DNA of 64,000 bases from the NCBI GenBank assembly GCA_020466095.1, contig CM035808.1:47033893-47097892 (forward strand), read 5' to 3'. Of this stretch, positions 25,201-36,458 are shown piece by piece. Each line of letters starts with the position of its first letter. The stretch's first letter is position 1. The notes beneath the pieces were generated by a model that saw only the letters and a list, made by a program, of their open reading frames with translations, was not told the DNA's origin and did not search any database. The DNA is from Chlorops oryzae. Its lineage: Eukaryota > Arthropoda > Insecta > Diptera > Chloropidae. The position numbers were made by a program, and so were the translations under genes.

Positions 25201-28200
25201 TACTTTAAGCTAAATAAAACAAAATTCATACAATATAATTAACCCATTTAAGCTCAGAACAAGCATTCATATCATATCGGTTGTTGTTTATTATTCTTTA
25301 TTTATGTTTCTGTTTTCTTTTATCAATGAAAGTAGAACAGCTCAAGAAATTGTATTGATTGTATCGAAGCAAAAGGTTCTTTATTGATTGATCACTGCTG
25401 AATGTACCTACATACATATTTGCACGGTTTCGATAAACTCAATTGTGAAGAAGTTCCTCGTTATTTAATTTCATTAAATCTTTTTTGCCTTGTCAACAAT
25501 TAAATTGACTTATAAGGCAATTATTTCAGCATTTCAAAACAATTTCACAGTTTTTTAAAACTGATAAAATTCCTTTATCGATCCCCGATCGCAAAAAAAC
25601 TTAAGCCAAACAATCTACCTTGTAGGTGTGTCACATTCATTTGATGAAATGAATAATCTTTTTTCTAGCATGATATAATGATGTGCAATTTTTTTTCTCG
25701 CATATCATTCAATCAAGGTTTGAAACGATAATCTTCTCTTTGACATTGAAAATATTCGATTTGGATATTGAAATTTTTGAGCTTATAATTTAAGATGTAT
25801 TAATTTGAAGATTTAAAAGTCAAAAGATAAGAAATGATAGAGGGGTGGTAGAGAAGGAAAAGTGGTAGTAATACTTTTGAACTTGAATGTTAACAGCTTC
25901 GTTTGAGCGATTTTATTGCAACACTATAATTTTAAGCGTCTTTAAAAATATTTTTTTTTAAATTATGAAATTTTTTCGATTTATTTTCATTATTTCGCAA
26001 ATATTTAGTATATGAATAACACTGAAAAAGTGCTTGAAAATGTTAGTTTGATTAATTTTGAATGATTTAGAAAAAGATGAATGTCTATCAAAGGTAAACG
26101 ATGGAAAGGGTATAGACAGGGTATAGGCATCCCCCCTGAAAGCGAGTTGATTTTCGGATAGGTTCTACCTTAAGACTCTGAATAAGCAGATTGTTAGCTT
26201 CCTATTGCGCAATGTCCTTGTAATATCCTCCAAAAATCATTTTGAGCAAACCCCTTTTTCAACATATAACGTATGGTCAATGAAATTTGGACAAAATTCC
26301 AAAAAGCCCCAAATCTTATAAATTGCATATATTCTTTTAGTTTTTTTTATTTTAAAGAAGGTTACATGTTTCTTCTTAATGCAAAAAACAAAAAAAAAAT
26401 CGGGCCACATTCGTGCCGAGGAACTTTAAAATTACTAAGATAGAAATATTAAACAAATGGCGACTGATAGGCAATAAAACAAAGAATTAAAAATAATAAT
26501 AATTTTACAAGAAAAAATTTCCCTTAAAAATAAAATAAAAATTAAATAAGTTTTTTCAGTGTGTTCCCGTTTTTGCGCCACTTTTTGGATATTTTCAAAA
26601 AATACGATACAAATACAAATATTTTTAAAATTTTAAAAAAATTTAAATAATGAAAAAAAATATCAGAAATCATTAGAAGCTCAAAACTTTTGAATAAGGA
26701 CAAGAAAAATACACGTTAAAGTATAATATTTAATAGGCGAACTCCAACGCTTTAAAGGCGTATGCAGGTGGTGGTTTTTGGGGTTCGAACCCCCTCCTAA
26801 ATGCGAGGAGTCACAAAGGAACACGACAAAGTAGTCTTGATATATTTTTTTATTCCTAAAACCCCTCTTGAAATAACGCAATGGATCACAGAAAATTTTT
26901 CCTTTCAAGGAAGCCACACAGCCGTATGGATCTTTTAATTTACTGCATCCCAAAAGTGCATATAAAAGGAAGGAATTTAAGTTAAGATACAATCATTTGG
27001 CGAAAGGAACAAAAGAACCAAAATTTTGTAAATCAACTTTTTCGTATATGACTGCATTTTACTGGAAAACCAATAGAAATTCATATTGATAGGTTCGGAA
27101 GGTTAGGTTTGTGTGGCTGCCACCAAGGGTGACACACTTAGGCGCCAAATGGGCCCGTTGTGATGCCACATATAATGGGAAAACAAAGAAAATCTGAATC
27201 TGAAAAAATGACACAAAAATCCACGACCCCAGCTGAGAGTTGAACCAAGGGCCTCTTGCTTCGTAAATTACCACCTCAGCCAACTACGGCTCAGAGGTCG
27301 ACTCGGAACTTGATTAAGAATAATATAAATTTATAAAAAAAAAAACCTAATTTTTTATGCTTCGAAAGGGATTAGATGCTTGTTCAAAAAATGCGAAATT
27401 TTGATTTGTGCCGATTTTGTGATTGGTGAGCGATATAATGAATTTTAAATAAAAGTCTTGCTACTTTTTTTTGAATGAAGTCGATTTGTTCAGATTAAAA
27501 TCAATTTTTATGAAACCTAATCGCTGAAAAATACTATTTCACAAATCATTAAAATAAAATTTAAAAAAAAAACACCCCGAAAGCAATCATTTAAAGTTGA
27601 ACAGATGCTTCGAAAGCATTGTCTCCAAAGTTATGCAAGCTCTGAAATGTAGTTTTATATTTCCAAAATATTTCGACTTTAAATTGAAATCCAATTGAAA
27701 ATGCATGAAATCCGAATGACCCACTAAATCTGCATATTTATCCGTCCAATCGAATTAAAAATACGCTAAGCAAGTTCAATTTTTTAACCGCAACAAAAAT
27801 AAATACAACCAAAATATACACTCGAATCTAATCAGCGACATCAAGTTCAGGTTTATCATCATCATACATACATACATAAGTTCGCTGCTCAAACAACAAT
27901 GAACTAAAGAAAACCAAAATTTATGAATGCATCAACTTAAAAGTATACAATGTCATAAAAATGAACAGCTCGGAATTTATTTGTGAGATTGCAAAATGAA
28001 TTGTGAGAAAAACATATCTATCCAACAAAAACAATTTTCACACACACACACACACACTCGCAGACCCCACCTCTGATACTTACAACGTTTACACTATGAA
28101 TTTCATTTCCCTACAGCCATGATAACGTTATGCCCATGATACCGCTCGGTCTGAAGGAGACAAAAGAAATCGACTTCATGGATACATTTTCCGATTTCAT

Positions 28201-31200
28201 ATTGGAACACTACAGCGAGGAGCCATCAATGTATATAGATGCGATCGCTGACATCACCGACACCAGACAGGTAAGGGGGGGAGGCGGAAAAATAGCCATG
28301 AAGCTTTGACCTCGTCGCAATTCGAGGCACAATTCTAGACCATTATTATTCCATGCAATATTTCATTTCTCTTGTGTGTGTTTTTTTTTTTTTTTTTTGG
28401 TTAAAGGCCTCCAAGACGCCGTCACGCGATGCCCAGGGTGTCGCATTGCTCTTTCGCTACTACAATTTATTGTACTACGTCGAGAGGAGATTCTTTCCGC
28501 CGGATCGAAATTTGGGTGTCTATTTTGAGTGGTACGACTCGCTGACAGGTATGAGCACGCACGCACGCATGCATGCATGCATTCATTTTAGAAAATGAAA
28601 TGAATGATAGATAGACAGAAAGAAGAAATGCTCTCACTATGTTGAGAGATAATATGTTGGGATAATTAATCATTTGGAGCGTGTTTATTTTTCTTAGGTG
28701 TGCCATCGTGCCAGCGCACGATTGCTTTCGAAAAGGCATGTACGCTGTTCAATTTGGGCGCCATTTACACACAGATCGGTGCGCGTCACGATCGGACGAC
28801 GGAAAAAGGTTTGGATGCTGCCGTCGATAGTTTCTTGCGGGCAGCGGGCGTCTTCCGTCACATCTACGATACATTCACCAATGCGCCATCGATGGATCTG
28901 AAGCCACAAGTTCTCGATGTGCTCGTTTCGTTAATGCTATCACAAGCCAGAGAATGTCTTTTCGAGAAATTGCAATTACAAATCGAATCGTTGGGACTAA
29001 CCGAATCGAGTCATGTAAGTGAAATACATAGTCAGAATCCTAACAAAGACGTCGACGTTCGATTCTTAAGTCTTTCGTTTTTCGCTTGAATATTGACAAC
29101 TCGACGTTCGTTGCTTAAATCTTTCGTTTTTCGCTTGAATATTCAAAAGTCGACGCTCGTTTCTTAAGTCTTTCATTTTTCGCTTGAATATGGAATTCTC
29201 ATTGGAGCTCATTAAAAAAACAAAACAAATATTTTACAGCTTTTCAAAGATTTGGCCGGCGAAGCTGCACAATTAACACTGGAGTACAATGAAATGCACA
29301 AAAATATACAAGCGAACGACACACACACATATCTGCCAGAGTGTTGGGCCGGTCTAGTGCCACTCAAAGCGGAATTCTACAAGGGTAAGCGATGAAAGGC
29401 CATAAAAATTTTCAAAAGAAGATTTTCGCGCGCCCCCCATTTTCTCGTGAATATTCCGTTTTTTTTTTTCTCTCCCAACTGAAAAATAAAAAATGGAAAT
29501 TCTTCTCTGAAGATAATCAAAAAATCATGACATATCAATTCCAATGCCATTTCGAAACACTCACGCTGAGCTTCTTTAACCCATTTCCGTTCCGACAGCT
29601 CTGGCGCATCATTATGAGGCGCGTAGCATCGATGCGGCCGTGGACAAGACATCGTTGAGCACGAAAAAGAGTCAGGTAACCTCCACCCTCTCGCACGGCA
29701 CGGCGAACGAGTCATTCATCGGCAATGCGAGGGAGGCACTGCGCGCCGCCGCCGACGATTGTGCGGGTGAATGTGGCGGCGAAGGTGCCAGTGCTGCTGC
29801 ATGCAAACGCGCCCATCTGAAGGAGGCGCTCGCTAGTCATGAAGAAACGCAACGTCTGCAGCGCATGTGTCGGTATTTGAAGGTGAGTCGGAAAGCACTT
29901 GATTGCCATGAAACGATCAAGCGATCAAACGCTCAAACGGCCAAACGGTGAAGCGATCTATCGATGGAACGAAGAGCAATTGATGGAATACAGATGATGA
30001 CTGTTTTGGTATTCGATTGTTGTATCATGGAACATCATAAATTGCTTGCACTGGCATGTCATGGCATGAACTGTTGTCGTTGTTGTTTTTTTTTCTAATT
30101 TATTTTTATTTATTGCCATGGCATATTGAATGATTATTGTTTACATATAGGCAGAGGTGTGCATGACGGGGTTTTTTTCAAACTCATTCCTTCATAAATA
30201 TTAGGAAAATCAATAGCACCTGGGTTTGTTTGGGGCTTCAAACTAGTGATGCCACGAATATTCGGCCACTATTCGGTATTCGGCCTATTCGGCGTCATTT
30301 TTCAGTATTCGGTATTCGGCCGAATAGTTAAAATATTCGGCCGCATACCGAATAGTAGAAATAACTTATTAAAAAAATCAACACTAACTACAAATTAAAT
30401 TTTTCTCACAATAACGTAAAAAAACTTAATTAACGAGAACTAAAAATACAGCAGATTTGCATTTTATTCTTTAGAAATATTAAATGTACGCTAGCTTCTT
30501 CTAAATTTTCTTCGAAAACATTATAAACAGTGGGCAAATTTTTCAGCGGCAGCTTTTGTCTTGACTCCAGCTAGTCGCGAGTAGGCCCAAGCTGTCTTTA
30601 CTACGTGCCGAATATTCGGTTGCCGAATATTCGTTATTCGGCCAAGAGGTTGACCGAATATTCGGTATTCGGTATTCGGCCCAATCCACTATTCGGGGCA
30701 TCACTACTTCAAACTCATTTTCGCCCATAAATATGAGCAATCACAAAGGAACACGAGAAAATAATCACGACATATAAAAGATACTTCCCGAAATACTTAG
30801 TTTTCTGCTCACGCACATGGGCTATCCTGGGGGTTCAAATCCCTTTTCCCCCATTATTATGAGCAATCACAAAGGAACACAAGGAAATACTTACGATATC
30901 TATATAAAAGATGTCCTCCGAAAATAATTTTCTTCCAACGCACGTGAGCTCACCTGGGTTCCATAGCCCCCTCATAATCATGAGCAAAATAACAAAAGAA
31001 CACGATAAAGTCATCATAAGATATATACTTATATGTATATATAAGAGACCCCTCTAAAAATATTTTCCTGTCTGCGCACCTGGCCACAGTTGAGGCTTTT
31101 GAACAAGAAAACGCTCGGATGACACCAGCGATTACAATGACGCTGCATTTGCATGTTATTGACCGTTTTTTTTTTTTTTAATTTTTATTTGAGTTTGAAG

Positions 31201-32275
31201 AATTTTTCAATGGATTTATTTAAATTCTTCGTAGAACAAAACATCGCTCACGCAAGTCATTAGGGAGGCCTACTATAAAACGCAAGATGAATATGAAAAA
31301 TTTGACGAAGAATTACCAGTTAAGGCGATCGATGACGAATTCGAAATACTCGACGTGAGCGTTGAAGGTATGAAGCCGCCGCTGCTGCTGCTGCATTCGA
31401 GTTCTAAATCCGTTGAAAAATGTTTCACTTAAAGAATTTTTTGCTCTTAGCCGCGTCGAAATTCACACTCACACTAACCGGCCCCGATTTTACGTCGTAC
31501 AAAGTTGAAGATCCCTTTCGACGCTTGGGGCCAATTGCTGTTTTCTCGGCGCGTCGTCATTGGACTGCACCACGTTGCGTCCGCCTGCAGAAGGGAACAA
31601 GTCTATACGATATCGAGGGTAATCACTATCATTGCCATTGTCCGACAGCGCATGAAGGACACGAAGTTGGCTGCGGTCTATATAAAGAGGAAACAGAAAG
31701 CTTCGGCTTTCATGTGCGTGGCGAGGCGCCCGTAATAATAGCACATGTGGACATCAACTCTTTGGCGGATGTAAGCGTCGCTTTTGATCTTCTTTTGTGA
31801 TTATTTTTTGTTTTTGCTCTTCTTTATTAACTAATCAACTTCCCTGCAGTTGGGCGGCATTAAGGAGGGAGACTTTATTGTCGAAATAGCCGGCATCGAT
31901 GTCAAATGGTATTCACATCAGCAAATAGTCCGTCTAATACAGTCTTGCGGGTCAACACTCGAGCTGAAAGTCATAACTCCAATGGATCGTAATTATTTAA
32001 AGGTATATTTTTTTTTAATTAGTACTTTTTCAGTACAAAAAAAAAACAAAAAATAACTTCTGGAATCGCCTTAGCCCCTCTCATCGAAAGGATCGATTTC
32101 GGCACTATCCGCTGCCAGTTCATCGGGCGTCTCATCGGGCTCATCGAGTCCGACTGGAACGACGACAAAACCAAAATTGCGTTGTAAATCGACGCCAAAA
32201 AGCCGATTGGGGAGCCTTTCCTCGAGCTCATGGAATCCATTCCGACGAACGCCGAGTCTGGCGAAAATATTCTAG
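21071..32275 (+). CDS. Rhp: Rhophilin, Rho-binding scaffold (HR1-BRO1-PDZ), spliced gene
   Basis: Eleven exons with consistent GT-AG splice phases encode about 697 residues plus a missing or uncertain short first exon. Rhophilins bind GTP-Rho through an N-terminal HR1 coiled coil and act as cytoplasmic scaffolds. Visible in order (numbering with a ten-residue first exon): HR1 at about 15-95 ([15 protein letters not shown]); a BRO1 domain at about 105-450, with the conserved [34 protein letters not shown] and [19 protein letters not shown] blocks; a PDZ domain at about 530-636 ([31 protein letters not shown]); and a Ser-rich basic tail ending SLAKIF. The order and motifs match vertebrate rhophilins. 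Introns carry many transposons but the exons are intact. A Cys/His-rich insertion at the start of the PDZ is unusual. Confidence 0.93.
21269..21396 (+). CDS. Rhp: Rhophilin exon, HR1 second part
   Basis: Encodes [20 protein letters not shown] through SSVEIYQNE. It ends after two bases of a Ser codon (AG), donor GTGAGT. The [16 protein letters not shown] block is the most conserved rhophilin HR1 segment. Confidence 0.93.
21907..22298. repeat. Purine-rich GA/GAAA tract of about 390 bp
   Basis: Almost only A and G on the + strand: (AG)n blocks, with a pure run near 22188-22220, mixed with ACAGAAAGAGA units. All open frames across it, on either strand, are simple-repeat artefacts. It could form triplex DNA and is a likely site of length variation. 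Confidence 0.9.
25157..25192 (-). mobile_element. Single pogo/Tigger-like terminal repeat
   Basis: Read on the - strand it begins CAGTGCAACCTCGATGTAAC next to TA, a typical pogo-family end. The partner end was not found. Confidence 0.35.
26745..26900 (+). repeat. Single unit of the 120-bp family (R3)
   Basis: It has GGGGTTCGAACCCCC followed by GAGTCACAAAGGAACACG and AAACCCCTCTTG, the same order as the tandem units at 30.16-31.08 kb. The GGTTCGAACC word resembles a pol III B box, but no A box is clear. Confidence 0.55.
27060..27300 (-). mobile_element. tRNA-derived SINE
   Basis: Read on the - strand from about 27300: an A-box-like GTAGTTGGCTGAGGTGG, a TTACGAA anticodon-like loop and a B-box-like TTGGTTCAACTCTC lie at tRNA spacing. 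They are followed by about 180 bp of unrelated body. Mismatches in the tRNA stems argue against a functional tRNA. It lies in a rhophilin intron. Confidence 0.55.
28117..28270 (+). CDS. Rhp: Rhophilin exon, start of BRO1
   Basis: Completes the split Ser codon, then [17 protein letters not shown] through ITDTRQ. Donor GTAAGG, phase 0. Confidence 0.93.
28407..28548 (+). CDS. Rhp: Rhophilin exon, BRO1
   Basis: [11 protein letters not shown] through [10 protein letters not shown]; the exon ends after the first G of a Gly codon. Acceptor TTAAAG after a long T run. Confidence 0.92.
28698..29014 (+). CDS. Rhp: Rhophilin exon, BRO1 core
   Basis: [26 protein letters not shown] and [12 protein letters not shown] through LTESSH. 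The reading frame runs on into the intron to 29089, but the donor TCAT|GTAAGT is clear. Confidence 0.93.
29052..29192. repeat. 49-bp tandem repeat, three units, in a rhophilin intron
   Basis: TCGACGTTCG begins units at 29052, 29101 and 29150. Each contains TTAARTCTTTCRTTTTTCGC and TTGAATAT. It occupies much of the 225-bp intron. Confidence 0.85.
29240..29384 (+). CDS. Rhp: Rhophilin exon, BRO1
   Basis: [12 protein letters not shown] through PLKAEFYK plus one base; donor GTAAGC. Confidence 0.93.
29599..29882 (+). CDS. Rhp: Rhophilin exon, BRO1 end
   Basis: [12 protein letters not shown] through QRMCRYLK. It contains an Ala/Cys/Gly-rich linker ([17 protein letters not shown]) and then [15 protein letters not shown], the C-terminal BRO1 helix. 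Base composition is GC-richer than the neighbouring exons. Confidence 0.92.
30160..31080. repeat. Tandem 120-126-bp repeat (family R3) interrupted by a hAT
   Basis: Units contain GAGCAATCACAAAGGAACAC (30738, 30864 and a diverged one at 30985), then ATATAAAAGA, a CGCAC block and GGGTTCAAA-type words. The first unit is split by the hAT at 30244-30706. A lone relative lies at 26745-26900. Confidence 0.7.
30244..30706. mobile_element. Non-autonomous hAT element, 463 bp
   Basis: The ends are TAGTGATGCC and GGCATCACTA, flanked by perfect 8-bp target duplications CTTCAAAC (30236-30243 and 30707-30714). Both subterminal regions are packed with ATTCGGTATTCGGC and GAATATTCGG words, as expected of hAT transposase binding arrays. 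No coding sequence remains. Confidence 0.92.
31235..31367 (+). CDS. Rhp: Rhophilin exon between BRO1 and PDZ
   Basis: [20 protein letters not shown] through ILDVSVE plus one base; donor GTATGA. Confidence 0.92.
31451..31770 (+). CDS. Rhp: Rhophilin exon, PDZ first half
   Basis: [31 protein letters not shown], then a Cys/His-rich insert (about 31615-31685) and [19 protein letters not shown]. The insert stands between the first PDZ strand and the carboxylate-binding loop, here FGFH. Confidence 0.93.
31850..32002 (+). CDS. Rhp: Rhophilin exon, PDZ second half
   Basis: [15 protein letters not shown] through DRNYLK, phase 0 on both sides; acceptor TTCCCTGCAG. Confidence 0.93.
32075..32275 (+). 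CDS. Rhp: Rhophilin last exon, Ser-rich tail and stop
   Basis: Sixty-six codons and [21 protein letters not shown], then a basic segment ([15 protein letters not shown]) and [14 protein letters not shown]. Acceptor GAATCGCCTTAG. Confidence 0.88.
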   Translation, partial: PLSSKGSISALSAASSSGVSSGSSSPTGTTTKPKLRCKSTPKSRLGSLSSSSWNPFRRTPSLAKIF

Positions 32276-32600
32276 CGTTAAGAATACACACGCAAAAATG
32301 CACAAAAATGCGAAAATTGTAAATTCATAAAAAAAAAAAAATATTCATAAGAAAATTTATAGTGGCCATTTCTTTAAGCACGAATACAAAAACAAAAAAA
32401 AAAAAAAAAGGAAAATTTAGAATAATTTTTTTAAGTGTAGGAATTAAGTTTTTGTAAAATACTTTTTTTTGAATTACTTTTTTAAGCGATTTTAAGTGCG
32501 TATATTTTGGGTTCGATTTCTTTTATTTCTTTTGAAAATTTCGTTTGTTTTCCTCTTTTTGGGAAAATAATAAAAATTGTAAGTTTTTTAAGAAAATGAA
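32276..32600 (+). terminator. Rhophilin 3'UTR with poly(A) signal
   Basis: AT-rich sequence follows the stop. An AATAAA hexamer at 32569-32574 is followed by T-rich DNA, making it the best candidate cleavage signal. Confidence 0.5.
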
Positions 32601-33001
32601 AGGAGCATATATTCCATCACACATACAAAGACCATAATAGTCGCGTAGGGTTTGGAACTTTTTGTGAAATATTAATCAAGTTTAAGCCGTAGTGAAAAGC
32701 TAAAAAGAAAAAGAATCTTAAATCAATATGTTTCCAGTTCTTCTTCTTTTGTTTTCCCAAGGCGATGAAAGGATTTTACTTTAAAACTAATAATATAAAA
32801 CAAAGTGCTTCCCAAACAGAGAAAAAATATTATGTAATATAATTACCAACAGACCTAAGCTATTTTTTTTTCTTTGAAATTTAAGGAAATATTTGTAAAA
32901 AAAACAAATGAATTTGAGATATCGAGAAAGCAAAATTTTTTCAATAAGGGTTTTCACACCGACTCAGGTTACTCGATGGTTTTTTACTCCTTGAGTTATA
33001 C

Positions 33002-33209
33002 AGTCCGATTCTAAATATTCCATGAAGTTTTTTCCCTGGATTTGAAAAGAATATCCCCCTGTTCTAAGCAGATGGAGAAGTGGATATAAGGGTAGAAAGA
33101 ATTTTGAAAATTTTTTTTTGCAAAAACCATCACACTTCGATTTTCTGCGTGGAAAAGTTTCTAGGGAATTAATATCCGTGGAATAATCATTTAGAATCGG
33201 CGTGTAATT
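33002..33209. mobile_element. MITE with CCGATTCTAAAT ends (family R2)
   Basis: It starts CAGTCCGATTCTAAAT after TA and ends with the inverted ATTTAGAATCGGCGTG before TA. Related pieces lie at 38150-38190, 38880-38985 and 45235-45420, sharing GGATTTGAAAAGAA and CATCACA blocks. Open frames through it are chance. Confidence 0.6.
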
Positions 33210-34264
33210 TTTAAATTTCTTTAAAGATCTTAAGAATGAAGTAAATAATCTTTCAAAACTAAAAAATGGGAATGTGTAAGAAACTTTCAAAGGACTCGAA
33301 CCGGTGTGAATACCCCAAAAATAATTTCCTCCACGCGAGGGATAAAAAGAAATTTTTCCCAATAAATTATATCAAAATTTTTACGAAATCCCCATTTGTT
33401 TCTATTGTACTAAAAAGGGAATCGCCGACTTAACAGACCTATGTGGAACTAACAACCGGAAAGACGGTCTGAATCGACGTCAGCACAATTTCGAAACTAA
33501 GGCTGCTCCATCACTCTTAGTTCATTATGTTGAGTAAAACTCTAATTTCAGGAGATGCCAAAAGGGATCGAAATCGACCTCCCAGGGGTAAAAAAAAAAT
33601 TTTTATAAAGGGAGTGCCATTAATACTAATTACTGTTGGTCCTGCTTGTCAGTGAAAATTGTGATTTTTCAGACTATTTTCTTCATTCCATACTAGAAAA
33701 GGGTCGATCTGAGATATTTTGATTATCGACAGCCAACAGTCATGGGACCCCGTCTCAAAGGAAATGGATATTGATGGTTCTTATCAACGTAAAAACTGGT
33801 ATTCATTTCATATACTTTGACATTAACCCTTTAATACATAATGAACACGTAATTTTAACGATTTATAGCGATGTTTTAAATAATAAACTCTATAAATCTT
33901 TAAAACTTTGTATGGCTAAAGGGGTAAAAGATGATAAATCATTCAAATACTTACCTTTAATTAATAATTTAGTTATGGTAACTTTCGTTGGAAATCGTTT
34001 AGAGATCTGCCATCAGTATATAAGATATATTGACAGTTATTTTAATTCCTGGTTTCCAATAGTACAGTTATTCCAGTGCAACAATGCCTGCATACATTCA
34101 ACCCAGCCAAACATATAGGGCCAGTTTCAATCAATTACACATTCGATTGTAAATGGTTCCATATAATTGCCTGTGCTGAACATTTGCACAGGAATTGCTG
34201 CTCTATTGTAAGCCAAGCTTTACACTTCTCAATACAGTTGTAATATTGATTTTTTTTTTTTAAC
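33210..34264. other. Non-coding DNA with one piggyBac-like end
   Basis: Nothing coding. TTAACCCTTTAATACATAA at about 33824 resembles the left end of the TTAA-flanked element at 46883. No partner end is seen. Confidence 0.35.
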
Positions 34265-34266
34265 TA

Positions 34267-34421
34267 CAGTAGAATCCGGATATAACGACCCTCAAGGGAC
34301 CGATGAAACTTGGTCGTACCAACCGGACGACGCACAAATGAATCCAAATTTGAGGTTGCATTTTCGACGCTAAAAAACTGTTCGTCGTTATAAGCGAGGT
34401 CGTTAAATGCGGATTCTGCTG
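34267..34421. mobile_element. pogo/Tigger-like MITE, 155 bp
   Basis: It begins CAGTAGAATCCGGATATAAC and ends GGTCGTTAAATGCGGATTCT then GCTG. TA lies at both sides (34265-34266 and 34422-34423). Confidence 0.8.
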
Positions 34422-34423
34422 TA

Positions 34424-35407
34424 TTTTCAGTTGTTCTGCTCTTCATGAATCACTTAATAGTCTTCTCCCACCCATTGACATTGAAAATGCGGAACTGTTG
34501 AGAAAAACTTTCCATAGACCTTCTTCTTTATTCTTATAGTTCTTACTTAATTATAATTAAATTTTTCATTAAATTATCAAATGAAAATGATTTAATGAAA
34601 TGATATCTTAAATAGATATAAAACATATATGTTCTTTAAAATCGGACTTCCGTCACTAGAATATTAATCTATTAATCCCATTCGATAGGCTAACGCGCAA
34701 GTTTCTCGTTTAAATTTTTTTTCAGAATTTTTTTTTTTCAAATGCTTCCAATTGACTTGGCATTTTGTTCAAATTTATTTAATTTTTTGTGTTTTTTATT
34801 TTCTCTTATTTTTGGGATAAAGATAACATTTAAAAACAATTTCCAAAAAAGACAACATTAATTGTGAAATTTCAACAGATTATATTCGCAAAAAACACAG
34901 TCTCTATGGTGTGCATCAACTATGTCTGCGTTAAAATGGAAAAAGAGATTAACTGAAATAACAGTAATAAAATATGACATCAAAAAATTTGAGTTCACGA
35001 CATTTTCAACTATAATCTAGATTTGCTAAGTTATTATTTTAATACTTCTTTGAATGACGTCTCTTCTTTCTATCTCATTTATTTTTTTCAATTATTTGCT
35101 TTTCTTTTATTTTTCCAATTTGATTTTAAACACACATACATGAAAGAGTGCTGCAAGGATATCAGCATACAAAGGTATTTCGTTTTATGAGCTTCTTCAG
35201 TGAATGGAACGAGAAAAAAAGATAAAAGAAAAGAAGAGGAGAAAGAATGGCAAAATTGAATGGAAAAGTAAAAAGAAATAACATAGGTCGACAATTAAAA
35301 GGATTCAGTGAAACGACTTTCTTAAAAGACAAATATACCACTTCGAGTCTAATACACCCTTAGTTTGTTTAAAGCTTCTCTGTGAAATGAATTTCGAATG
35401 GTTGTGA
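34424..35407. other. Non-coding AT-rich DNA
   Basis: No gene or structured repeat recognised. Confidence 0.45.
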
Positions 35408-35415
35408 ATTTTTTG

Positions 35416-36287
35416 CGTATGGCAGGGGGGGGGGGGTTCAAAATGCACCCCTGAGGAGTTATAAGGGAAAGAAAGAAATTTGCAGTTGTTTCAGAAAAAA
35501 AAATTGTCTCGCCTCAACGTTTGTATCCAAGACAAAAATTTTAATGCAGTTCGACAGAGAATTGTCAGACCTTTCTAGGCGTATAAAATAGTCTTACACT
35601 TTATTGCAGCTTCAAGGGTATTTGATCCTTCAAAGTCAAAATTTAAAAATTTTTTAAACAGTTTTTGACTTTGAGAGCCATTTTGGTATGAAAAAGGTCC
35701 TATTAACACCCAAATTTTTTATTTTATTCAAAATGCTGAATTGATTTCCTTTAATTAGGTACTCCATATGTCTAATAAATTTTTTGAAAATAAGATGAGA
35801 AAATGAAATATCTAAATGAACATCTATCCGTTTGCTATCAATGAAGTCGAACTTATTAGATTTGATACAGCAAAACTAATAAGTTCATTTAGATATTTAT
35901 TTTTCTCATCTTATTTTTAAAAAAGTTATTAGACATATGGGGTACCAAATTAAAGGAAATCGATTTAGCATTTTGAATAAAATAAAAAATTTGGGTGTTA
36001 ATAGGACCTTTTTCATACCAAAATGGCTCTCAAAGTCAAAAACTGTTTAAAAAATTTTTAAATTTTGACTTTGAAGGATCAAATACCCTTGAAGCTGCAA
36101 TAAAGTGTAAGACTATTTTATACGCCTAGAAAGGTCTGACAATTCTCTGTCGAACTGCATTAAAATTTTTGTCTTGGATACAAACGTTGAGGCGAGACAA
36201 TTTTTTTTTTTCTGAAATAACTGCAAATTTCTTTCTTTCCCTTATAACTCCTCAGAGGTGCATTTTGGACCCCCCCCCTGCCATACG
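35416..36287. mobile_element. 872-bp near-palindromic foldback element
   Basis: Arms of about 405 bp (35416-35821 and 35883-36287) are close to perfect inverted copies. The outermost ends are CGTATGGCAGGGGGG and its complement. A 60-bp spacer holds a secondary hairpin (GAACTTATTAG / CTAATAAGTTC). An exact 8-bp target duplication ATTTTTTG lies at 35408-35415 and 36288-36295. The end G run is 12 bases on the left against 9 on the right. No transposase. The 8-bp duplication fits hAT- or P-type mobilisation. Confidence 0.92.
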
Positions 36288-36458
36288 ATTTTTTGTTAGT
36301 TCTGACCCCCTCTATCAGCTCCCGACTGGTTGACCATCACAAACGGAACACCCTGTATATTCTCCAAGGTATGTGCGCAATATTAGCTGATCCATTTGTC
36401 AACTTGTTTTTCTTGAAATTAGCCCTTTTCGTTGGTCCATTCGTCAACCGGATTTATA

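Larger units (their letters stand above)
21397..28116 (+). other. 6.7-kb rhophilin intron
   Basis: Donor GTGAGT, acceptor TTTCCCTACAG. Between 22300 and 26700 I see only AT-rich DNA. Open frames such as 23444-23806 lack any family signal. Repeats inside are listed separately. Confidence 0.9.
29883..31234 (+). other. Rhophilin intron with hAT and tandem repeats
   Basis: Donor GTGAGT, acceptor TTCTTCGTAG. Contents are listed separately. Confidence 0.9.
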
